A stretch of DNA of 64,000 bases, from NCBI RefSeq assembly GCF_900188185.1, contig NZ_FZPA01000007.1:1-64000 (forward strand). The letters are read 5' to 3'. Each line of letters begins with the position of its first letter. Positions within the stretch are counted from its first letter, which is position 1. The notes beneath the pieces are model-generated. The model saw only the letters and a list, made by a program, of their open reading frames with translations. It was not told where the DNA came from and did not search any database. Position numbers and translations under genes: made by a program. Below, piece by piece: positions 1-8,417 of the stretch. This stretch comes from Sphingopyxis indica (GTDB taxonomy: Bacteria; Pseudomonadota; Alphaproteobacteria; Sphingomonadales; Sphingomonadaceae).

Positions 1-120
1 ACTTCGAACAGACCATCGCATCGGCAACCGCATGGCTCTTCGTCGCCTCGATACAACTCTTCACTCGCCGCATCGCAAGGCTATGAAATTATGAAGGATA
101 ATTTTGAATCAGACTCTTAG
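1..120 (+). mobile_element. Right end of an insertion sequence cut by the window edge
   Basis: Only the last part of the element is visible. It holds the tail of a possible transposase (3-86), about 30 bp of AT-rich sequence, and a probable terminal repeat reading inward as GAGTCTGATTCAAAA (102-116, minus strand). The next four bases, TTAG (117-120), fit the YTAR target of the IS427 group of the IS5 family. The other end lies outside the window, so neither the inverted repeat nor the target duplication can be confirmed. The family assignment is an inference. Confidence 0.45.
3..86 (+). CDS. Possible transposase, C-terminal fragment (5' end outside window)
   Basis: Frame 3 is open from the window edge to a TGA at 84-86 and gives 27 residues rich in hydrophobic and arginine residues (TIASATAWLFVASIQLF, then TRRIARL). 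Short hydrophobic helices of this kind end many IS5/IS4-type DDE transposases, and the tail is followed by what looks like an IS terminus. The fragment is too short for a firm family call and no catalytic residue is visible. Confidence 0.4.
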   Translation, partial: FEQTIASATAWLFVASIQLFTRRIARL

Positions 121-720
121 ACGGACACCATCAAGCAGTATGTCAACCGCCGACTGGACGATGGTTTCCGCCTCTTTCTTGCAGGGCGGTTCACGCAGGC
201 CAAGCACCACCTGAAGGTGGAGGTTGCTCCGCAGCATGCCTACAAAATGGTTGGCCGCTATTTGGCAATCATCGATATCGATCTCGCCTCGAGAGCGAGC
301 TTCTTCCAAGACTTCTGCAAGGCGAGTTGCCGAGCGTTCAGGGCCTTTTTGGTAAAAGGCACTTGCCAGGTCGGGAAAGCGAGAAGCTGCGGTAACAATC
401 GCACGATATACGCCGACCAAATTTTTGGACATATAGATAGATAACAGACGCCGGCCAAATTCCAGAAGTGTATCCTCGATATTCCGACCAACCATTTCTT
501 CAACCGCCAATGCGGTAAGCGCCTCGTCTGCGCTCTCCGATACTAGCGCAGTGAACAGCCCTTCCTTGTTCCCAAATTCATTGTAGATGCTGCGCTTTGA
601 TCCACCTATGCGCTCAATAATGGTATCGATACTCGTCGCTTCATAACCATGCTCAAAGAAGGCTTCTGCGGCAGCCCTTAAGATGGTGGCCCGACGTTCC
701 TCTGATGATGGTCTCTTCAT
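109..720 (-). CDS. TetR/AcrR-family transcriptional repressor
   Basis: 203 residues, the usual TetR length. The N-terminal helix-turn-helix is clear at about residues 8-55 (RATILRAAAEAFFEHGYEAT, then IIERIGGSKRSIYNEFGNKE). A helical ligand-binding domain follows. It lies 119 bp downstream of the fabI-like gene on the same strand and the two probably form one unit. An imperfect palindrome (756-771) in the gap resembles one in the fabI/efflux divergent promoter (1687-1702). I infer autoregulation plus control of the efflux operon. The last codons and stop (109-116) fall in what looks like the IS terminus, so the natural C-terminus may have been replaced by Arg-Val-stop. The inducer is unknown. 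Confidence 0.85.
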   Translation of the reverse strand: MKRPSSEERRATILRAAAEAFFEHGYEATSIDTIIERIGGSKRSIYNEFGNKEGLFTALVSESADEALTALAVEEMVGRNIEDTLLEFGRRLLSIYMSKNLVGVYRAIVTAASRFPDLASAFYQKGPERSATRLAEVLEEARSRGEIDIDDCQIAANHFVGMLRSNLHLQVVLGLREPPCKKEAETIVQSAVDILLDGVRLRV

Positions 721-755
721 TGTTATGCAGTCTGTCTACCCAAGGAATTCGGTAA

Positions 756-771
756 GGTAAGGTGCCATACC
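756..771. promoter_or_regulatory. Candidate TetR operator upstream of tetR
   Basis: GGTAAGGTGCCATACC is an imperfect inverted repeat (12 of 16 positions self-complementary) in the tetR leader. It shares the pattern GGTANGGTNCNNTACC with the site at 1687-1702. An extra GGTAA half-like unit lies just upstream at 751-755. Placement 36 bp from the tetR start suits an autoregulatory operator. Not experimentally known. Confidence 0.5.
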
Positions 772-839
772 AATCTAGTCCAACGAACCTTGCCTAGCCT
801 GTGGAGTGAAATAAGTGTCCGGCACGTTCCGGCGTCTCG

Positions 840-1631
840 TCATAGATTTTCTTCGGCGGCCATTCCCATGATGTGATAGCCGCCATCCACATAGATGACC
901 TCACCGGTTATGCCGGCGCTGAGATCAGATAGCACGAAGAGAGCCGCGCTGCCGACTTCGTCTAATGTGGCATTGCGGCGGAGCGGTGCGTTACTCGCAG
1001 CTTCCGTATGAACTTTTCGAACGTTGCGGATGCCAGAGGCAGCCAATGTCCTCATTGGACCTGGAGAAAGAGCGTTTACGCGAATTCCCTCAGAACCGAG
1101 GTCGAAGGCGAGATAGCGCATGCTTGCTTCAAGGGCGGCTTTGGCCACACCCATGACATTGTAATTTGGAATTACTCGCTCTGAACCAAGATATGTCAAG
1201 GTGAGCAAGGATGCTCCAGGCCTCATCAGGGGACGCGCCCGCTTCGCCAAATCAGTGAACGAAAAGCAGGAAATTTCCATGGTATTCAGAAAGTTGTTTC
1301 GGCTGGTGTTGAGATAGCGGCCCTGCAATTCAGTTCGGTCAGAATGGGCGATTGCATGTAGCAGAAAATCGAGGTGCCCCCATTTCTTCTCTATAGCCTC
1401 AAATAGTGCATCCAAGCTGCTTGCGTCTTGTACGTTAGCCGGCAGCACAAGCGGGGCTGCGACGCGTTCTGCCAACGGTGCAACACGACTCTGGAAAACA
1501 TTGCTCTGGTAGGTGAAGGCCATTTCGGCACCATGAGCATGCAACGCTTGGGCAGCGGCCCACGCGATTGAACTCTCGTTGGCTACTCCCATCACTAAGC
1601 CGCGTTTGCCCTCCATCAACCCAGCCGCCAT
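840..1631 (-). CDS. fabI: Enoyl-[acyl-carrier-protein] reductase, FabI type
   Basis: NADH-dependent reduction of the enoyl-ACP double bond, the last step of each fatty-acid elongation cycle. About 263 residues. The start at 1631 is chosen because GGAG lies five bases upstream; an upstream ATG at 1649 has no usable spacing. The Rossmann loop has the FabI form GVANESSIAW, and the catalytic Tyr-x6-Lys is in YNVMGVAK (Tyr157/Lys164). Against E. coli FabI, the G93 position is Ala (Ala95) and F203 is Val (Val204). Both are sites where substitutions reduce triclosan binding, although Ala at the first position is, as I recall, common in alphaproteobacterial FabI. It sits with tetR and opposite a multidrug pump, so it may be an extra, drug-tolerant copy. 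Confidence 0.9.
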   Translation of the reverse strand: MAAGLMEGKRGLVMGVANESSIAWAAAQALHAHGAEMAFTYQSNVFQSRVAPLAERVAAPLVLPANVQDASSLDALFEAIEKKWGHLDFLLHAIAHSDRTELQGRYLNTSRNNFLNTMEISCFSFTDLAKRARPLMRPGASLLTLTYLGSERVIPNYNVMGVAKAALEASMRYLAFDLGSEGIRVNALSPGPMRTLAASGIRNVRKVHTEAASNAPLRRNATLDEVGSAALFVLSDLSAGITGEVIYVDGGYHIMGMAAEENL

Positions 1632-1686
1632 CATTTCTCCGTCGACCATTCCTCGTATCTTCAGTTTGTTAGGACGCCCCTTGACA

Positions 1687-1702
1687 GGTACGGTACGTTA
1701 CC
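1687..1702. promoter_or_regulatory. Candidate TetR operator in the fabI / efflux divergent promoter
   Basis: GGTACGGTACGTTACC is an imperfect palindrome, extended to AGGTA/TACCT at 1686-1703 with 14 of 18 positions self-complementary. It shares GGTANGGTNCNNTACC with 756-771. It lies 55 bp upstream of the fabI start and 127 bp upstream of the efflux operon start, so it could control both directions. Confidence 0.55.
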
Positions 1703-1829
1703 TTATTTGTCAAGACAAGCGGTAACGCCCCGTACCCTTTCCGCTTGCGCGGTGGGGACGTTGCGATCATCCGGGTCAACAAGTCAGCCACAAGCATGTG
1801 TGAATTGCGTTGAGGGTAGCGGTAGAGAA

Positions 1830-3362
1830 ATGAACGGGCGGATCACGAATTCGTACAATCACCGGCAACTATGCGCTTCTGGCTTGCTGCTATTTGCGGC
1901 CTTGCTCTCTGGTTGCACCGTAGGCCCAGATTTTGTTCGACCGACCAGTGGGCTCGAACAGGCAACGTTGATTCCCAGGGTCAGCTATCCCGACGGGACT
2001 CAGATCAAAGAGGCCGACGTTCCATCGAATTGGTGGCTGCTTTTCGACGATCCGGTACTCGCGGAACTGGAAGCCCAGGCGCAGACTTCCAGCCTTACTC
2101 TGCAGATGGCTTCGATGCGGATTCAAGAAGCCCAGGCCCAGTTAGGAATCGTCAGCTCTCAACTATGGCCGGCTATCGGTGCGGGCGGCACTTATTCTCG
2201 GCAGGCATTAAGTGAGAATGGAAGACTCGCAGCATTGGGGGCTCCGACAGATTCGAGTAATTATTGGCAGCTTGGTTTCAATGCGAGTTGGGAGCTCGAT
2301 CTATGGGGAAGAGCGCGGCGGGCCAATGAAAGCGCAGCGGCATCTTTGGAAGCCGCGACGTTTGAGCGAGAAGCGGTCCGTGTATCACTGACCGCCGAAA
2401 TCGCACGCGCATATCTATTGCTCCGTCAGACACAGGCGCAGATCGGTATTGCGGAGAGCAATCAAGAGATAGCCACCAGAGTACAGGCCCTCACGGAAAG
2501 TCGACAGCGCAACGGAGTGGCTACTCGCTTTGACGTCGCAACCGCTCGGAGCCAGGTCGCGATCATAGACGCAATGCTTCCTGAACTGCTTCAACGTCGC
2601 AATGCATTGATGAACACATTGGCGTTGTTGTTGGGTGAAGCGCCTCGTACGCTCGATACGGCGCTTCAAGAAGCCTTGCCTCTGCCGTCGCTTCCCGAAG
2701 CCGTTCCTGTCGGGCTGCCTTCGGAACTTGCGCGTCGGAGGCCTGATATTCAGCGTGCGGAAGCGCAATTGCATGCGGCGACGGCCGCGATCGGTGTGGC
2801 GAAAGCGGACTTCTATCCTCGCATAAGCCTGACCGGAGCGTTGGGGACGGAGTCCTTCGAAGCGTCCGATTTGATTGACTGGGACTCTCGCGCATTTTCC
2901 GTCGGCCCTACTGTTTATCTACCAATATTTCAGGGGGGACGACTGACTCAGCGCCTAGCATTGACCGAGGCGCGTCAGAAGACGGCGGCCATCTCTTACA
3001 GACAGACTGTGCTTAGCGCTTGGCATGAAGTCGACAACGCCTTGGATGCATGGGTTTCGCAGCAACGTCAGCACGCTGACCTGCTCATCGCATATGATCA
3101 GAGCCGCCAAGCTCTGCGCGCGGCTGAACGAGGTTACGAGGAAGGTTCGGCGGACTATTTGACGGTGCTGATCGCACAACGCAACGTTCTCACCAGCCAG
3201 ACACGCCTCAATTCGAGTTCAACCAACGTCGCTCTCGCACTTGTCAATCTTTACAAGTCATTGGGCGGAGGCTGGGCCCCTGGAGAATTGGCACTCTTAT
3301 CTACGAGTGCTGATGACACACATCTTTCGGCGCAAGAAGAGATTGCGGGGGAAAGGCCATGA
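1830..3362 (+). CDS. Outer-membrane efflux lipoprotein, NodT/OprM family
   Basis: TolC-like outer-membrane channel of a tripartite pump. The start at 1830 gives 510 residues and a lipoprotein signal ending in the lipobox LLSGC (about residues 25-29), followed by TVGPDF, the usual N-terminus of NodT/OprM lipoproteins (GPDYxRP-like). The reading frame runs upstream to 1707, but that stretch has no signal-like sequence. Two TolC-type repeats of long alpha-helix and short beta-strand follow, including LARRRPDIQRAEAQL in the second repeat. It overlaps the next gene by four bases (ATGA). First gene of the efflux operon, opposite fabI. Confidence 0.9.
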   Translation: MNGRITNSYNHRQLCASGLLLFAALLSGCTVGPDFVRPTSGLEQATLIPRVSYPDGTQIKEADVPSNWWLLFDDPVLAELEAQAQTSSLTLQMASMRIQEAQAQLGIVSSQLWPAIGAGGTYSRQALSENGRLAALGAPTDSSNYWQLGFNASWELDLWGRARRANESAAASLEAATFEREAVRVSLTAEIARAYLLLRQTQAQIGIAESNQEIATRVQALTESRQRNGVATRFDVATARSQVAIIDAMLPELLQRRNALMNTLALLLGEAPRTLDTALQEALPLPSLPEAVPVGLPSELARRRPDIQRAEAQLHAATAAIGVAKADFYPRISLTGALGTESFEASDLIDWDSRAFSVGPTVYLPIFQGGRLTQRLALTEARQKTAAISYRQTVLSAWHEVDNALDAWVSQQRQHADLLIAYDQSRQALRAAERGYEEGSADYLTVLIAQRNVLTSQTRLNSSSTNVALALVNLYKSLGGGWAPGELALLSTSADDTHLSAQEEIAGERP

Positions 3363-4927
3363 GCAGCATTGCGGCCAGCCCCGCTTCCGCAGCGCCGCCT
3401 GCACCCTCTGCGGCGAAACCTTCTCCGCGCGCGGTTGGGGCGCTCGTCGGAATTCTTCTGGCTGCGATGATTTCAGGACTCAACAATCGAGTGGGCGCGC
3501 TCGCTCTGGCTGATGTACGCGGCGTGCTTGGTATAAGTCTTGATGACGGCTCTTGGATCGATACCGCTTATGCTGCGGGTGAACTTGTCGTCATGCCATT
3601 CGCAGCATGGTTTGCGATCACGCTTTCTGTACGGCGGTTCCAACTATGGCTGTTAGGGACTGCAGCTTTATTGGCGGCAATGCTGCCCTTTGTTCATAAC
3701 TTGAATCTTCTGGTGGCCCTCAGGTTCTTTCAAGGTGTCGCTGCAGGCGGGCTGATTCCCGTCTTGATGATGGCGGCGCTAAAATTTTTGCCGCCGTCTA
3801 TTCGTCTCCACGGTTTGGCGCTTTATGCGCTAACCGCCACGTTTGCGCCAAACCTCTCGATTTGGCTTGCGGGGCAATGGTCGGATGCGCTGTCAGATTG
3901 GCGCTGGATATATTGGCAATTTATCCCGGCCGCGACTTTGGCAGGGCTCCTTATCGCCCAGGGGCTGCCGCGCGAACCCATCCAACTGGGGCGGTTTCAG
4001 GACGGAAACTGGTGGGGAATGGTATTCGGTATTCCGGGGCTTATTCTCATCGCCATTGTACTCACCCAAGGTGTGCGCCTCGACTGGTTCAATTCATCCT
4101 TAATCACTCAGTTGCTCGTCTTTGGTATAGGGTTTCTGGTGATCTATCTATTGATGGAGTGGTTTCACCCCACACCTTTCGTTAGATTGCATTTACTTGG
4201 TCGCCGTAATCTCGGTGTCGGGTTTCCGCTTTTTACGTGTATCTTGGTCGTATTGCTGTCCGGCGCGTTGCTTCCGGCGCTCTATCTGGGCTCGATCCAA
4301 GATTATCGCCCGCTCCAGAGTGCACCCGTAGGCCTTATCGTTGCTCTACCGCAATTGGTCTTGGGCTCCGTCGTTGCCCTGCTTTTGTATCAGAAGTGGG
4401 TGGACGCACGTGTGGTCTTTGCTTTGGGGTTGTTAACGATCGCGCTGGCTTGTTTCAGCGGTTCCTATCTAACTTCGGACTGGAATTGGAAACAGTTTGT
4501 CCTCCCGCAGACGTTGCAGGCTGTTGGACAGCCCATGGTCGTCGTTTCGATTCTGTTCTTGCTGACAAGCGTGGTACATCCCTCGGAAGGACCCTCAGTA
4601 TCCGGCATGGTGAACGCACTGCGTGTGTTCGGCACCTTGATCGGCAGTGCTCTTATCCAGCAGTTCGTAACGGTGCGAGGCCGTTTCCATTCGGAAATGC
4701 TGTTAGATCACGCCGCTCTTGTGGGCAATTCGCTACCCCAGCAACCTGATCCCTCGTCACTTATGGGAATCATAGGTTCCCAAGCATTGGTACTCGCAAC
4801 CGCCGATACGTACCGCGCGCTGGGCATTCTGGCGTTCCTGCTAGCACCCGTTGTCTTTTTAACAAATTACATTCCCGCACCCGACCTTAAGGGGACTGCG
4901 GATCAATCTTCGTCTTCGCAAGGGTGA
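3359..4927 (+). CDS. emrB: MFS multidrug transporter, DHA2 (EmrB) family
   Basis: 522 residues, with about 14 predicted membrane helices, the DHA2/EmrB size. The N-terminal half begins VGALVGILLAAMISGLNNRV and contains the family stretch DDGSWIDTAYAAGELVVMPF. The proton-driven exporter should take hydrophobic drugs and hand them to the adaptor and the outer-membrane channel encoded on either side. The start codon overlaps the upstream stop (ATGA), so translation is coupled. Substrate unknown; weak phenolic biocides or uncouplers would fit both the family and the neighbouring fabI. Confidence 0.9.
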   Translation: MSSIAASPASAAPPAPSAAKPSPRAVGALVGILLAAMISGLNNRVGALALADVRGVLGISLDDGSWIDTAYAAGELVVMPFAAWFAITLSVRRFQLWLLGTAALLAAMLPFVHNLNLLVALRFFQGVAAGGLIPVLMMAALKFLPPSIRLHGLALYALTATFAPNLSIWLAGQWSDALSDWRWIYWQFIPAATLAGLLIAQGLPREPIQLGRFQDGNWWGMVFGIPGLILIAIVLTQGVRLDWFNSSLITQLLVFGIGFLVIYLLMEWFHPTPFVRLHLLGRRNLGVGFPLFTCILVVLLSGALLPALYLGSIQDYRPLQSAPVGLIVALPQLVLGSVVALLLYQKWVDARVVFALGLLTIALACFSGSYLTSDWNWKQFVLPQTLQAVGQPMVVVSILFLLTSVVHPSEGPSVSGMVNALRVFGTLIGSALIQQFVTVRGRFHSEMLLDHAALVGNSLPQQPDPSSLMGIIGSQALVLATADTYRALGILAFLLAPVVFLTNYIPAPDLKGTADQSSSSQG

Positions 4928-4934
4928 GACAAAA

Positions 4935-6026
4935 ATGGCGCGAAAGCCAATCAAAATCGCCGTCGCTTTTCTGCTGGTTGTAGCAGCTATCGGCGTGTTC
5001 CTGTTACTCAATCGTCCGGAATCCAGTTCATCAACTCAATCCACGAACGATGCCTATGTTCAGGCAGACTTTACGGTCGTCGCACCGCAAATATCGGGAG
5101 TCGTAGCCGAGGTATTGGTTGACGACAATCAGCGGGTCGAAGCGGGTGATTTGCTGGCGATGATTGATGATCGTGATTTTGTTGTTGCCCTGGAGGCTGC
5201 CAGAGCAAGAGTGGCCGCTGCGCAGGCGGATATTGATAAACTGGAATCGAGCTTGGGGTTGCAGCAAAGCGTTATTCGCCAAGCACAGGCGGCGTTGGCG
5301 GCTGACAATGCGGCGCTCACTCTAGCTAGGGCCAACGCCGAGCGTTATCGTAACTTGGCGGCAGATGGTTCCGGTACGCAGCAAGCAAAACAGCAAGCTG
5401 AAGCGGAGCTAAGCATCAAGGAGGCAAGCCGGGATAGGAGCCAGGCCGGGCTGTTGGCCGCGCGGCAGCAAGTGAGCCTTCTTGAAGCAGATCTCCAACG
5501 TGCCCGAGCAGGACTGGCTCAGGCACAAGCCGCAAAGTCGACTGCTGAACTGCAGCTTTCTTACACAAAGATCGTTGCGCCTATCGGTGGGACGGTCGGT
5601 CAGAAAGCGATCCGCGTGGGAGCATTCGTCAATGCAGGAAAACCTCTTCTGGCAATCATTCCGCTGCAGGACGTCTACATCGCTGCCAACTTTCGGGAAA
5701 CGCAGTTGGCGCGTGTGCGCGTCGGGCAGACGGTGAAAATCAGGGTCGATGCCTTTCCTGGAGAAGTATTGAACGGCACGGTCGAAAGCTTGGGACCGGC
5801 GAGTGGGGTGAGTTATTCACCGGTCCCGCCGCACAACGCCACGGGTAATTTTACCAAGATCGTGCAGCGTCTGCCTGTGAGAATCCGTTTAACTCCCGAC
5901 CAGCCTTTAGCCTCCAGCTTGCGTGTCGGCATGTCGGTTCAGCCGGAGATCGATGTGACGAGCGCGCAATCGCAATCCACTGCTCGAAGCGAGTCCGCCC
6001 GTCGCTCACACTCAACGAAACGGTGA
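4935..6026 (+). CDS. emrA: HlyD/EmrA-family membrane fusion protein
   Basis: 363 residues. One N-terminal membrane anchor (about 7-26, IAVAFLLVVAAIGVFLLLN), then the lipoyl-like half motif (APQISGVVAEVLVDDNQRVE), a long coiled-coil hairpin rich in Ala, Gln and Arg (about 80-200), the second lipoyl half (YTKIVAPIGGTVGQ) and a beta-barrel. It is the periplasmic adaptor linking the DHA2 transporter to the NodT-type channel. Only seven bases separate it from emrB. Last gene of the operon; an inverted repeat follows at 6082-6116. Confidence 0.92.
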   Translation: MARKPIKIAVAFLLVVAAIGVFLLLNRPESSSSTQSTNDAYVQADFTVVAPQISGVVAEVLVDDNQRVEAGDLLAMIDDRDFVVALEAARARVAAAQADIDKLESSLGLQQSVIRQAQAALAADNAALTLARANAERYRNLAADGSGTQQAKQQAEAELSIKEASRDRSQAGLLAARQQVSLLEADLQRARAGLAQAQAAKSTAELQLSYTKIVAPIGGTVGQKAIRVGAFVNAGKPLLAIIPLQDVYIAANFRETQLARVRVGQTVKIRVDAFPGEVLNGTVESLGPASGVSYSPVPPHNATGNFTKIVQRLPVRIRLTPDQPLASSLRVGMSVQPEIDVTSAQSQSTARSESARRSHSTKR

Positions 6027-6081
6027 AGCCGCGCCTAAAGCGAGCCGCATAGCAATGCACTGTGGGCATCCGTTGTACCGC

Positions 6082-6116
6082 TCGGTCTCGCGAGGCCGAC
6101 ATTCGACCGAGACCGA
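6082..6116. repeat. Inverted repeat between emrA and the second tetR
   Basis: Nine-base perfect arms TCGGTCTCG (6082-6090) and CGAGACCGA (6108-6116) with a 17-base loop, 56 bp after the emrA stop and 73 bp before the next start. There is no T-run, so it is either a weak terminator or a regulator site for the tetR-like gene that follows. Confidence 0.4.
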
Positions 6117-6188
6117 TTTCTGCGTTGGCCGAGACAAGAACTGTTCGCACTGGCGAAGCGCTGGCTCGCAGTCCATAGTTCGTAAACC

Positions 6189-6860
6189 ATGGTACTATCA
6201 AAAGGACACGATGAAATCGCGGTAGCGGGACACGCGCGAAATCGCAGAGACTTGCGTCACATAAAAAGGCGCCAGGCCATAATCGACATCGCCCGAAAGC
6301 AATTTCTGGCCTCGGGTTATTCGGCGACGTCGATGTCGCTAATCGCTGAAAACCTGGGCGGCTCGAAAGGGACGCTGTGGCGTTATTTTCCTTCCAAGGA
6401 AGCTCTCTTCAAGGCTGTGATCGAGCATGAAGCCGCGAAATTCCGACGCGAACTCATCGTGGATCTTGACCTAGCAGACGATCTCCAACCTAGCTTGCTC
6501 AGGTTCTGCCGGAGGCTGATCCAACTCATCGTTTCGCCCGACGCCTTGGCGTTACGCCGCGTGGTGACAGCAGAGGCCGTGCGCTTCCCCGACGTCGGCT
6601 GCTTCTTTTACTCGAAGGCGCCCGCACGCCTCCACAGTGCTTTGGCCGAAGCGCTGAAGGCGGGCATGACCAAAGGCCTCCTCCGGGAGGCCGATCCCCT
6701 CGAGGCGGCAGAAGTGCTCGCCGCGCTTTGCCACTCGCGATGCTACCGTCGCGCCGCTTTCGCGCTAACTTCCTCGGTGAGTTTGAATGAGATTGATGCG
6801 GACGCCGCACTGGCCGTCGATATATTTCTGCGATCCTATCAGCGGCAAAGCGGCTTATGA
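6189..6860 (+). CDS. TetR/AcrR-family transcriptional regulator
   Basis: 223 residues. The helix-turn-helix is at about residues 27-72 (RQAIIDIARKQFLASGYSAT, then LIAENLGGSKGTLWRYFPSKE). The C-terminal half looks like the AefR/TetR_C type ligand domain (RRVVTAEAVRFPDVG). It resembles the first TetR of the window in its C-terminal layout (RxVTAxxxRFPDL), so the two may be related repressors of similar ligands. No Shine-Dalgarno decides the start. Its target is not evident; the ACCGAAC-type palindromes of region B are absent from its own promoter. Confidence 0.85.
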   Translation: MVLSKGHDEIAVAGHARNRRDLRHIKRRQAIIDIARKQFLASGYSATSMSLIAENLGGSKGTLWRYFPSKEALFKAVIEHEAAKFRRELIVDLDLADDLQPSLLRFCRRLIQLIVSPDALALRRVVTAEAVRFPDVGCFFYSKAPARLHSALAEALKAGMTKGLLREADPLEAAEVLAALCHSRCYRRAAFALTSSVSLNEIDADAALAVDIFLRSYQRQSGL

Positions 6861-6953
6861 ATCGGGACTCTGCCCTATTGGAACGTGCGAAAACAACTGT
6901 GCTCGGTAACCTTCCATCGGGAAACACGAAGCCTGATTTTTCGTTGTGACGGC

Positions 6954-7394
6954 ATGACTGATTCCGCCCAACACCGCGCTGAGACGACGCACACAAAACT
7001 TGAGCATAGCGCGCGAGTGATGAAAGCGAGCGCGGTTGAACAGGTTGATAGCGCCGATCACCGTACAGAACTGGCCGCTGATAGAACAGTGCTCGCGGCC
7101 GAGCGGACTTACGCGGCTTGGATGCGTACAGGCCTTGCCGCACTTGCGTCCGGGATCGGCGCACGCGCCCTGCTCGATGGTGTAGTCGCAGACTGGTTGA
7201 TCGTCTCGACCGGTTGCCTGATCGTTCTATTCGGCGGATTTTGCTTCGTCACCGCGGTATGGAGAGAGCTGTTGCCAGACATTCGGCCTCGTCCGGCGAT
7301 GCGGCGCCTGCCCGCATGGCTCTTCATTTCCGTGAACGGTTTCCTCGTGCTGGTTTCCATCGCCGCTTTTGTCGGGCTTCTGACCATCGACTAA
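6954..7394 (+). CDS. DUF202 (YidH-like) inner-membrane protein
   Basis: 146 residues from the ATG at 6954. The reading frame extends upstream to 6885, but the DUF202 core begins later. The core is visible as ELAADRTVLAAERTYAAWMR (about 46-65), the polar amphipathic segment typical of DUF202, followed by three hydrophobic helices (about 68-85, 92-112 and 124-143). The long charged N-terminal extension is not conserved in the family. The molecular function of DUF202 is unknown. It follows the tetR-like gene by 94 bp and may be co-transcribed. It overlaps the 3' end of the opposing gene by four bases. Confidence 0.75.
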   Translation: MTDSAQHRAETTHTKLEHSARVMKASAVEQVDSADHRTELAADRTVLAAERTYAAWMRTGLAALASGIGARALLDGVVADWLIVSTGCLIVLFGGFCFVTAVWRELLPDIRPRPAMRRLPAWLFISVNGFLVLVSIAAFVGLLTID

Positions 7395-7858
7395 GCTTGC
7401 ACATTGCCGCTGTCATGTGCCGTAGACATGACTCGATTATGAGCCTCAAAGCTCCCGTTGGCGAGTCGAAACGAACGGCAGTGTGCAGGATCCAACTCAC
7501 ACATGGCGCGCGCTGAAACTAGGGCTGTGTAAAATATTTCGACCGTCCCCGAGTTCGAAAAGCGCTCGATCGCCAAGTTGGGACTGTCAATCAACCCGAG
7601 CAATTCATGCTCGTCAGAAGACAAGTAATGTCTTCGCCCCTCAAGGATCGACCTTCCAAGACAGGCTTCAAAGCTGGAAAACAATGCATCGAAAACAGGC
7701 GCAAGCATTTCGCCGCAATAGGGTGCCAAAACTTGGACTAGTCGCGGAAGGACAGCCAACTTCTCGCACCGCGCGGAGCACCACCAGCGCACTGCATATA
7801 TGATAAGATCAGGGGGGTGTTCGGCCAGGCACGGAGCCTGACCAGCTCGCAGCTCCAT
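7391..7858 (-). CDS. Conserved-looking hypothetical protein, possibly regulatory
   Basis: 155 residues, no family recognised. The start at 7858 has GAGG eight bases upstream. The protein opens with a helical stretch (LIIYAVRWWCSARCEK), has a central segment ending in RRHYLSSDEHELLGLIDSP, and closes with a hydrophobic patch around EIFYTALVSARAMCEL. Composition and lack of low complexity suggest a real soluble protein, not a shadow. It lies 110 bp downstream of the phasin gene on the same strand, so it may belong to the polyhydroxyalkanoate regulon. Function not assigned. Confidence 0.55.
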   Translation of the reverse strand: MELRAGQAPCLAEHPPDLIIYAVRWWCSARCEKLAVLPRLVQVLAPYCGEMLAPVFDALFSSFEACLGRSILEGRRHYLSSDEHELLGLIDSPNLAIERFSNSGTVEIFYTALVSARAMCELDPAHCRSFRLANGSFEAHNRVMSTAHDSGNVQA

Positions 7859-7968
7859 TTTGGCATCCTCTCCGCGCCGCTTTTATCATGCTTGTATCTC
7901 TGACGGCGTCTAAGCTGGCACGCTCCAGTGTTTGCGACTCGAAGGGTGCATGCATCCACACATTCCGA

Positions 7969-8376
7969 TTATTTCGGTTCGGCGCCACCAAGCATGGCTT
8001 CGGCCGCAGAACTGATGTCTTTGAGGTAGTCTTGGAACGCGTTGAGCCGCGCTCGAATGAATTCCGACTGAAGCTGCGTCGCTTCCTTGAGGTCGTGCGT
8101 TTTCGTCATTCGCATCAGGTGTTCTGCAGTTTCGGCGGCGGCTGCCTGGGAAAACGCGAGGGTTTTGGTGGTCGTTTCGACGGCGAGCTTGCTGGCTTGA
8201 ATACTTTTTTCGCCGGCAGCATTCAGTGACGAGCGACCCGTTTGCATCGCCATGTCGACAAATTTGTGCATCCTCTCAAAGTTCGCGTCAGCCTCTCGCT
8301 CAAAGCCCGCTTCGGTTCTTTTCACTGCATCTTGTTCCATGATTGCGTTCGCCTTTGTTCTGACAGAAGGCGCCAT
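7969..8376 (-). CDS. Phasin-family protein
   Basis: 135 residues from the ATG at 8376, chosen because GGAG lies five bases upstream; an internal ATG at 8340 with AAAGGCGA is possible. The protein is almost wholly helical, with an Ala/Glu/Lys/Thr-rich amphipathic core (KLAVETTTKTLAFSQAAAA) and QSEFIRARLNAFQDYLKDIS, the pattern of the phasin_2 family that coats polyhydroxyalkanoate granules. A near-perfect palindrome (8397-8417) sits just upstream of the start and probably represses it. Confidence 0.85.
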   Translation of the reverse strand: MAPSVRTKANAIMEQDAVKRTEAGFEREADANFERMHKFVDMAMQTGRSSLNAAGEKSIQASKLAVETTTKTLAFSQAAAAETAEHLMRMTKTHDLKEATQLQSEFIRARLNAFQDYLKDISSAAEAMLGGAEPK

Positions 8377-8396
8377 AAGCTCTCCAGGAAGGCGAG

Positions 8397-8417
8397 TCAA
8401 CCGAACCGTTCGGTTGA
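8397..8417. promoter_or_regulatory. Palindromic operator, phasin promoter
   Basis: A 21-bp palindrome with the core ACCGAACCGTTCGGT and flanks TCA/TGA; only the central base breaks symmetry. It ends 20 bp before the phasin start. The same core occurs at 8529-8544 and inside the 39-bp palindrome at 10314-10352. Such sites are typical of TetR/AcrR repressors. The cognate repressor is not identified in the window. Confidence 0.7.

Noticed and set aside
6189..6860. Second TetR as the regulator of the ACCGAAC palindromes
   Set aside because: Its own promoter lacks the motif, and two unrelated genes separate it from the first site. Left open, not claimed.
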